Shown here one piece after another: positions 58,803 through 64,000 of a stretch of DNA of 64,000 bases. Source of the DNA: Rhodospirillaceae bacterium (GTDB lineage: Bacteria > Pseudomonadota > Alphaproteobacteria > UBA828); the NCBI GenBank assembly GCA_002728135.1, contig PBVE01000002.1:184755-248754 (forward strand), in the 5' to 3' direction. Each line of letters begins with the position of its first letter. Positions within the stretch are counted from its first letter, which is position 1. Under the pieces are notes generated by a model. It saw only the letters and a list, made by a program, of their open reading frames with translations, was not told the DNA's origin and ran no database searches. Made by a program: the position numbers and the translations under genes.

Positions 58803-58816
58803 AATGAATGTTCATT
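58803..58816. repeat. Small inverted repeat upstream of dnaG
   Basis: AATGAA-TG-TTCATT, 6-bp arms, 20 nt upstream of the dnaG ATG. The size and symmetry resemble a dimeric-regulator site, but no partner is evident and the match may be chance. Confidence 0.3.
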
Positions 58817-58922
58817 TAAATATGACTACCTTTACAGATAAGATGTTATTATTGCAGGCAATTAAGAAAAGTTAAATATTTCTGCAATATAAAAAATATA
58901 ATAATTTAGAGGGTATTTAAAA

Positions 58923-59390
58923 TTATTCAGTTTTTAAAGAGTCACGAACAACACCTGATGCCTTAGAAAAATCCATCTGGCCGACATATTGTTCCTTAAG
59001 AGCATTCATCGTCCTACCCATATCTTTAATACTTTTAGCATCTATCTCAATAATTACTGATTTAACAGCTTGAACCATATCATCCCCTTCAATTTGAGGA
59101 GGTAAAAATCTTTCTATAACAGTAATCTCTTTTTTTTCTCTATCTGCCAAGTCTTGGCGCCCACCTGTTTCATATAACTTAATACTGTCTCGTCTTTGAC
59201 GAATCATAGTATTAAGTAGCTGATATATGTCAGAGTCCAATATTCCGTCATCTTTACCCTTAGAGCGAGCTGCAATATCTCGATCTTTAAGTGCTGCTAG
59301 AATCAGGCGTATGGTTGAAACAGCTAGTTCTTCCCGAGCTTTCAAAGCTGTCTTTAAAGAGTCATTTAATTGCTGTCTAAGGTTTGACAT
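58923..59390 (-). CDS. GatB/YqeY domain-containing protein
   Basis: 155 residues of the YqeY family, which resembles the C-terminal tRNA-binding tail domain of GatB. Landmarks: LRQQLNDSLKTALKAREELA, STIRLILAALKDRDIAARSK, RQRRDSIKLYETGGRQDLAD and KEQYVGQMDFSKASGVVRDS. Role not firmly known. It commonly sits next to dnaG and carA in alphaproteobacteria, as here. Confidence 0.93.
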   Translation of the reverse strand: MSNLRQQLNDSLKTALKAREELAVSTIRLILAALKDRDIAARSKGKDDGILDSDIYQLLNTMIRQRRDSIKLYETGGRQDLADREKKEITVIERFLPPQIEGDDMVQAVKSVIIEIDAKSIKDMGRTMNALKEQYVGQMDFSKASGVVRDSLKTE

Positions 59391-59495
59391 TTTTCCACAA
59401 ATTTGTTCCTAAGGCGGCGCACTATACCTTGCTTAGGAGTGCAATCAAGAGGGTTACTTAACATTTACAATCTTTAACTAGATTCTTTAGTGGTC

Positions 59496-59524
59496 TTGAC
59501 GGAAATCAAAAGGCAACCTAACTT
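59496..59524 (+). promoter_or_regulatory. Candidate carAB promoter
   Basis: TTGACG (59496-59501), 17-bp spacer, TAACTT (59519-59524), about 120 nt upstream of the carA start. A second possible -10, TATACT at 59578-59583, lacks a good -35. The rest of the 255-bp divergent region shows no gene. Confidence 0.4.
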
Positions 59525-59626
59525 CCGCTAAACTCTTAATTTTATAAGATTTTCGGCTGAAAACACTATGCAAAGATTATACTGCCATTTAAATTATAGA
59601 AAAATGGCGGATATTTTTGGGAAATT

Positions 59627-59650
59627 TTGAAAGATGCCTTGAAAGATGCC
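59627..59650 (+). repeat. 12-bp tandem duplication over the carA start, with ATG-CCT-TGA mini-ORF
   Basis: TTGAAAGATGCC occurs twice in tandem (59627-59638, 59639-59650). The first copy creates ATG CCT TGA (59634-59642), a two-codon ORF with the same GAAAG context as the proposed carA ATG at 59646 in the second copy. Confidence 0.75.
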
Positions 59651-60818
59651 CATGTCAAATACAGCATCAGTTTCCAAGAATGCGGCACTTGCACTTGCCG
59701 ATGGGACTATATTCTATGGAACAGGCGTAGGAGCAAAAGGTACAACCTGCGGAGAAGTTTGCTTTAACACCTCAATGACGGGATACCAGGAAATTATCTC
59801 TGACCCATCATACTCAGGACAAATTATAACCTTTACCTTTCCTCATGTTGGAAATGTTGGAACAAATAACAACGATATGGAAGCAGATATACCTGTAGCT
59901 AATGGTATAATTCTTAATACAAAAATTACTGGTCCATCAAGCTGGCGTTCAACTGAGCATTTAGACAAATGGTTAAAAAAACATAATTTAGTGGGTATTT
60001 CAGGAATTGACACACGAAGATTAACTAAACATATACGTAGTCATTCAGCACAGAATGGTGCCATTCAATATGGAGGTAAACTCGATCAAAAAACTCTCAA
60101 GGAATTGGTTAATAGAGCAAAAGAATGGCCTAAATTAGATGGTATGGATCTAGCAAACCAAATAACCTGCAAGAAAAACTTTACATGGGATATTAGTGAA
60201 TGGAGTATTAATAATTATGAAGACAAATATACCTCCCCTCCCGATAAAAAATTTAGAGTTGTTGCTATTGATTACGGTACTAAACAAAACATCTTACGCT
60301 CATTAGTAGCACGTGGATGTGAAATTTTAGTTTTACCAGCAACTGCAAATATCAAAGATATACTTGCATACGCTCCAGATGGAATATTTCTTTCAAATGG
60401 GCCTGGAGATCCTGCAGCAACAATTAAAAATGTCGAACCAACTATAAAAGGCCTTATAAATAGTGGTAAACCAGTATTTGGAATATGTCTTGGTCACCAA
60501 TTGTTGAGTCTAGCTTTGGGTGCAAAAACTAAAAAAATGCCCTTTGGTCATAGAGGGGCAAATCATCCTGTAAAAGATTTGGAAACAGGAAAAGTTGAGA
60601 TTACTAGTCAAAATCATGGATTTGAAGTTAACGGAAATACTTTGCCTGAAGGAGTTATAGCTACACATATCTCTCTCTTTGACGGTTCACTCGAAGGGCT
60701 TAAAGTTATTGGCAAACCTGTTTTTTCTGTTCAATACCACCCAGAAGCTTCACCTGGTCCAATGGATTCAGCATACTTGTTTGATAATTTTGTCGACCTT
60801 ATGGAGTCCCAAAAATAA
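59646..60818 (+). CDS. carA: Carbamoyl-phosphate synthase small (glutaminase) subunit
   Basis: Supplies ammonia from glutamine to CarB for arginine and pyrimidine synthesis. N-terminal domain ADGTIFYGTGVGAKG and TSMTGYQEIISDPSYSGQI; class I glutaminase domain with nucleophile Cys in FGICLGHQLLSLA and the His/Glu pair in VQYHPEASPGP. 390 residues. ATG 59646 or ATG 59652 are both possible. carB follows 3 nt after the stop. Confidence 0.96.
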   Translation: MPMSNTASVSKNAALALADGTIFYGTGVGAKGTTCGEVCFNTSMTGYQEIISDPSYSGQIITFTFPHVGNVGTNNNDMEADIPVANGIILNTKITGPSSWRSTEHLDKWLKKHNLVGISGIDTRRLTKHIRSHSAQNGAIQYGGKLDQKTLKELVNRAKEWPKLDGMDLANQITCKKNFTWDISEWSINNYEDKYTSPPDKKFRVVAIDYGTKQNILRSLVARGCEILVLPATANIKDILAYAPDGIFLSNGPGDPAATIKNVEPTIKGLINSGKPVFGICLGHQLLSLALGAKTKKMPFGHRGANHPVKDLETGKVEITSQNHGFEVNGNTLPEGVIATHISLFDGSLEGLKVIGKPVFSVQYHPEASPGPMDSAYLFDNFVDLMESQK

Positions 60819-60821
60819 AAT

Positions 60822-63800
60822 ATGCCGAAAAACAAGAAAATAGAAAGTATTCTTATAATTGGTGCCGGACCAATTATAATAGGCCAAGCTTGTGAATTTG
60901 ACTATTCAGGCACACAAGCATGTAAGGCTCTTAAAGAGGAAGGTTATAGGGTAATACTTGTAAATTCAAATCCTGCAACCATCATGACTGATCCTGAGTT
61001 TGCCGACTCAACATATATTGAACCTATAACAACAGAAGTAGTTGAAAAAATTATAGCCGCAGAAAAGCCGGATGCTGTTCTGCCCACAATGGGTGGGCAA
61101 ACAGCACTAAATACAGCTCTGGCTTTAAGTGAAAAAGGTGTCTTAGATCGTTATGGCGTTAAACTTATAGGTGCCTCCCCAGAAGCAATTAAAGTTGCAG
61201 AAGATCGTCAACTTTTTAGAGAGGCTATGGATGAAATTGGGTTAGAGTCCCCCAAAAGCCACATTGCCAAATCAATTGATGATGCATGGATTGCTTTAGA
61301 TAAAATAGGCCTACCAGCTATTATCCGTCCATCTTTTACACTTGGAGGTACAGGGGGGGGAATAGCATATAATCGAGAGGAATTTCAATCTATAGTCGTT
61401 GGGGGACTAGATGCCTCCCCAGCAAATGAAGTGCTTGTAGAAGAGTCAGTACTTGGCTGGAAAGAATTTGAGATGGAGGTGGTTCGTGATACTGCTGATA
61501 ACTGTATAATTGTATGCTCAATTGAAAATATCGACCCAATGGGCATTCATACAGGCGATTCTATTACTGTAGCTCCTGCACTAACTTTAACAGATAAGGA
61601 ATATCAGCAATTAAGGAATGCATCAATCAATGTTCTTAAAAAGGTTGGGGTTGAAACTGGCGGATCAAACGTTCAATTTGCCATAAATCCATTAAATGGT
61701 CGTTTAGTAATAATTGAAATGAATCCCAGAGTTTCTCGATCCTCTGCTTTAGCATCAAAAGCGACAGGTTTTCCAATTGCAAAGGTAGCTGCAAAATTAG
61801 CGGTAGGATTCACTCTAGATGAAATACAAAACGACATAACTGGATCAACACCAGCATCATTTGAGCCAACTATTGATTATGTGGTTACTAAAATCCCTCG
61901 GTTCACTTTTGAAAAATTTCCAGGCACAGCCCCCCTCCTAACAACCTCCATGAAGTCTGTAGGGGAAGCAATGGCTGTTGGAAGGACATTTCAAGAATCT
62001 CTTCAAAAAGCCCTTAGGTCTATGGAAACAGAACTAACCGGATTGGATGAGATAGAAATTCCAGGATGGTCAGATGGCAATAACAGGCAAGCTATAATTG
62101 CGGCCTTAGGACAACCAAGGCCTGACAGACTTTTAGTTGTTGCGGAAGCATTTCGAGCAGGATTACCTATAGATTCTATTCAAAATGCATGTAAAATTGA
62201 TAAATGGTTTTTAGAGCAAATTAACGAAGTAGTTCTAATTGAACAAATTATAAAGAGTGATGGACTTCCAAAATGTAAGGAGGAATTTGAAAACTTAAAA
62301 CGTATGGGCTTTGGAGATGAGCGCCTTGGAAAACTTTCAAAGATGGATAGTTCTGATGTAACAAAATTACGCCAAGAACTTGGTGTATTTCCTGTCTTTA
62401 AAAGAATTGACACCTGTGCAGCAGAATTTGATGCTAGGACCCCATATATGTATTCTTGTTATGAATTTGGAACTCATTCATTACCTCCAGAGTGCGAATC
62501 CAGCCCTACAGAAAAGAAAAAAATAATTATCTTAGGAGGCGGGCCAAACCGTATTGGGCAAGGTATTGAGTTTGATTATTGTTGTGTTCATGCAGCCTTC
62601 TCACTTTCAAACGCTGGTTTTGAAACAATCATGGTTAATTGCAACCCAGAGACTGTATCAACTGATTATGATACATCTGATCGATTATATTTTGAACCAC
62701 TTACCATTGAAACAGTTCTTGATATTGTCCGAGTAGAATCGACTCGCGGAGAACTTATTGGTGTAAATGTTCAATTTGGTGGACAAACACCACTAAAATT
62801 AGCAAAAGAATTAGGCCGTTCAGGAGTCCCAATTTTGGGAACTGACCCAGATGCTATTGATTTAGCCGAAGATCGCGATCGATTTCGCACCCTCTTACAA
62901 GAATTGAATCTAAAACAACCAGCTAATGCCACCTGCCTCTCCACAAATGAAGCAAAAGATATAGCTAAAAAGATCGGATATCCTATAGTTGTAAGGCCTT
63001 CTTATGTACTTGGCGGCAGAGCTATGGAGATTATCTCTGACGAAGAGAATCTCTCACGTTATATGTCTGAGGCTGTAAAAGTTTCTGGCGATAGTCCAGT
63101 ATTAATTGATAGTTTCCTCCAAGAGGCTATTGAAGTAGATGTTGACGCTATCTCTGATGGTGAATCTGTATACGTTGCTGGTATCATGGAGCATATAGAG
63201 GAAGCTGGAATACATTCCGGGGATAGTGCATGCTCACTTCCACCATATTCACTAAATAAGAGTACAATAAGGGAAATTTGCAATCAGACTGAAGCACTTG
63301 CAAAAGCTCTGAATGTAAAAGGATTAATGAATGTTCAATTTGCAGTAAAAGATGAAGAAGTATTCATTATTGAAGTAAACCCCAGGGCAAGCCGAACTGT
63401 TCCATTTGTTGCAAAGGCAACAGGTATGCCTGTTGCAAGAGTCGCTTCTTTAGTCATGGCAGGAAAAAAACTTGGAGAATTTGATTTAGTTCCACAACCA
63501 ACTAAACATATAGCTGTAAAGGAGGCTGTGTTTCCATTTGCCAGATTTCCCGGTGTTGATTCACTCCTAGGGCCAGAAATGAAATCAACTGGGGAAGTAA
63601 TGGGAATTGATAGCGATTTTGGTTTAGCTTATGCAAAAGCTCAGTTAGGTGCAGGTATGGATCTTCCTGTAAGTGGAACAGCTTTTATTTCTGTTCGTGA
63701 TAGGGATAAAAAGGATATTATCAAAGTTACAAAACAGCTCAATTCCCTTGGTTTTAATTTACTCGCCACAAAAGGGACTGCAGAGGCTCTAAAGTCTGCA

Positions 63801-64000
63801 GGTCTTAGAGTCGAGACTGTTAACAAAGTATATGAAGGACGGCCACATTGTGTAGATGCTATAAAAAATGGTGATATACAAATTGTAGTTAACACAGTTG
63901 AAGGATCTCAGGCAATTTCCGACAGCTATACACTGCGTCGTGCAACTTTAGAATATAAACTTCCTTATTTTACAACAGTCGCTGCTTCACGGGCAATGGC
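60822..64000 (+). CDS. carB: Carbamoyl-phosphate synthase large subunit, cut by window end
   Basis: Frame stays open from ATG 60822 to the window edge (about 1059 codons; the family is about 1070-1100). First half: [49 protein letters not shown] and the ATP-grasp [11 protein letters not shown]. Second half starts around 62520 with [20 protein letters not shown] and [26 protein letters not shown], and ends in the MGS-like regulatory domain. Uses two ATP to make carbamoyl phosphate. Only the very C-terminus is missing. Confidence 0.96.
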   Translation, partial: MPKNKKIESILIIGAGPIIIGQACEFDYSGTQACKALKEEGYRVILVNSNPATIMTDPEFADSTYIEPITTEVVEKIIAAEKPDAVLPTMGGQTALNTALALSEKGVLDRYGVKLIGASPEAIKVAEDRQLFREAMDEIGLESPKSHIAKSIDDAWIALDKIGLPAIIRPSFTLGGTGGGIAYNREEFQSIVVGGLDASPANEVLVEESVLGWKEFEMEVVRDTADNCIIVCSIENIDPMGIHTGDSITVAPALTLTDKEYQQLRNASINVLKKVGVETGGSNVQFAINPLNGRLVIIEMNPRVSRSSALASKATGFPIAKVAAKLAVGFTLDEIQNDITGSTPASFEPTIDYVVTKIPRFTFEKFPGTAPLLTTSMKSVGEAMAVGRTFQESLQKALRSMETELTGLDEIEIPGWSDGNNRQAIIAALGQPRPDRLLVVAEAFRAGLPIDSIQNACKIDKWFLEQINEVVLIEQIIKSDGLPKCKEEFENLKRMGFGDERLGKLSKMDSSDVTKLRQELGVFPVFKRIDTCAAEFDARTPYMYSCYEFGTHSLPPECESSPTEKKKIIILGGGPNRIGQGIEFDYCCVHAAFSLSNAGFETIMVNCNPETVSTDYDTSDRLYFEPLTIETVLDIVRVESTRGELIGVNVQFGGQTPLKLAKELGRSGVPILGTDPDAIDLAEDRDRFRTLLQELNLKQPANATCLSTNEAKDIAKKIGYPIVVRPSYVLGGRAMEIISDEENLSRYMSEAVKVSGDSPVLIDSFLQEAIEVDVDAISDGESVYVAGIMEHIEEAGIHSGDSACSLPPYSLNKSTIREICNQTEALAKALNVKGLMNVQFAVKDEEVFIIEVNPRASRTVPFVAKATGMPVARVASLVMAGKKLGEFDLVPQPTKHIAVKEAVFPFARFPGVDSLLGPEMKSTGEVMGIDSDFGLAYAKAQLGAGMDLPVSGTAFISVRDRDKKDIIKVTKQLNSLGFNLLATKGTAEALKSAGLRVETVNKVYEGRPHCVDAIKNGDIQIVVNTVEGSQAISDSYTLRRATLEYKLPYFTTVAASRAM

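Noticed and set aside
1-64000. CRISPR arrays, insertion sequences, prophage or toxin-antitoxin modules
   Set aside because: No repeat-spacer array, transposase, integrase or phage gene was seen; apart from the amide block the window is ordinary core genome.

Overview
This is 64 kb of an AT-rich, tightly packed alphaproteobacterial chromosome. The evidence is the order mraZ-rsmH-ftsL-ftsI-murE-murF-mraY-murD-ftsW-murG-murC-murB-ddl-ftsQ-ftsA-ftsZ-lpxC-bamD-recN-ligA, the neighbourhood rpoD-dnaG-yqeY-carA-carB, an RNase P RNA gene just upstream of mraZ, an FtsZ with a long linker and a conserved C-terminal peptide, and a MlaA/MlaC pair. Base composition and short spacers suggest a small-genome, probably marine lineage near Rhodospirillales or SAR116-type bacteria. 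That placement is inference; no 16S gene is present. TGA is used as a normal stop here (murE, mraY and ftsW all end with it).

Layout. 0-8.4 kb: fumarase, a small ribbon-helix-helix protein, a TauE/SafE-type permease (minus strand), UvrD-type helicase, PrmA, a long aminopeptidase P and a tRNA with anticodon CAT. 8.4-18.5 kb is the accessory part. It holds a two-subunit N,N-dimethylformamidase-like enzyme on the minus strand. On the plus strand follow a class III aminotransferase, a hydroxyacid-oxoacid transhydrogenase, a DSD1-type PLP enzyme, a carbamoylase/allantoate-type amidohydrolase and a formamidase/acetamidase. 18.5-28.3 kb: flavin reductase, a cold-shock gene with a structured leader and tail, MlaC/MlaA, a fused 5-oxoprolinase/hydantoinase, a DnaJ-domain protein, an EamA permease and a peptidoglycan amidase. 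28.3-53.4 kb: rnpB and the complete dcw cluster, with many 4-nt or longer start/stop overlaps, then lpxC, bamD, recN and ligA. 53.5-59.4 kb, minus strand: AzlCD, RpoD, DnaG and a YqeY protein. 59.6 kb to the end: carA and a carB cut off by the window edge.

How it fits together. The accessory block reads as a scavenging module for amide and amino nitrogen. The DMFase-like enzyme and the formamidase cleave small amides; the carbamoylase and the 5-oxoprolinase/hydantoinase open ureido or lactam compounds; the transaminase, DSD1 enzyme and transhydrogenase would process the resulting amino and hydroxy acids. The dcw block makes and divides the cell wall, while lpxC, bamD and Mla build and maintain the outer membrane.

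Main points for a second look: an in-frame TGA at codon 6 of the DMFase-like large subunit; the amide-nitrogen gene block itself; two TGGGA arrays of opposite orientation with 10-bp period upstream of mraZ that look like MraZ operators; a 12-bp tandem duplication over the carA start that creates an ATG-CCT-TGA mini-ORF; a 14-bp perfect hairpin between ftsZ and lpxC; and the structured cspA transcript.
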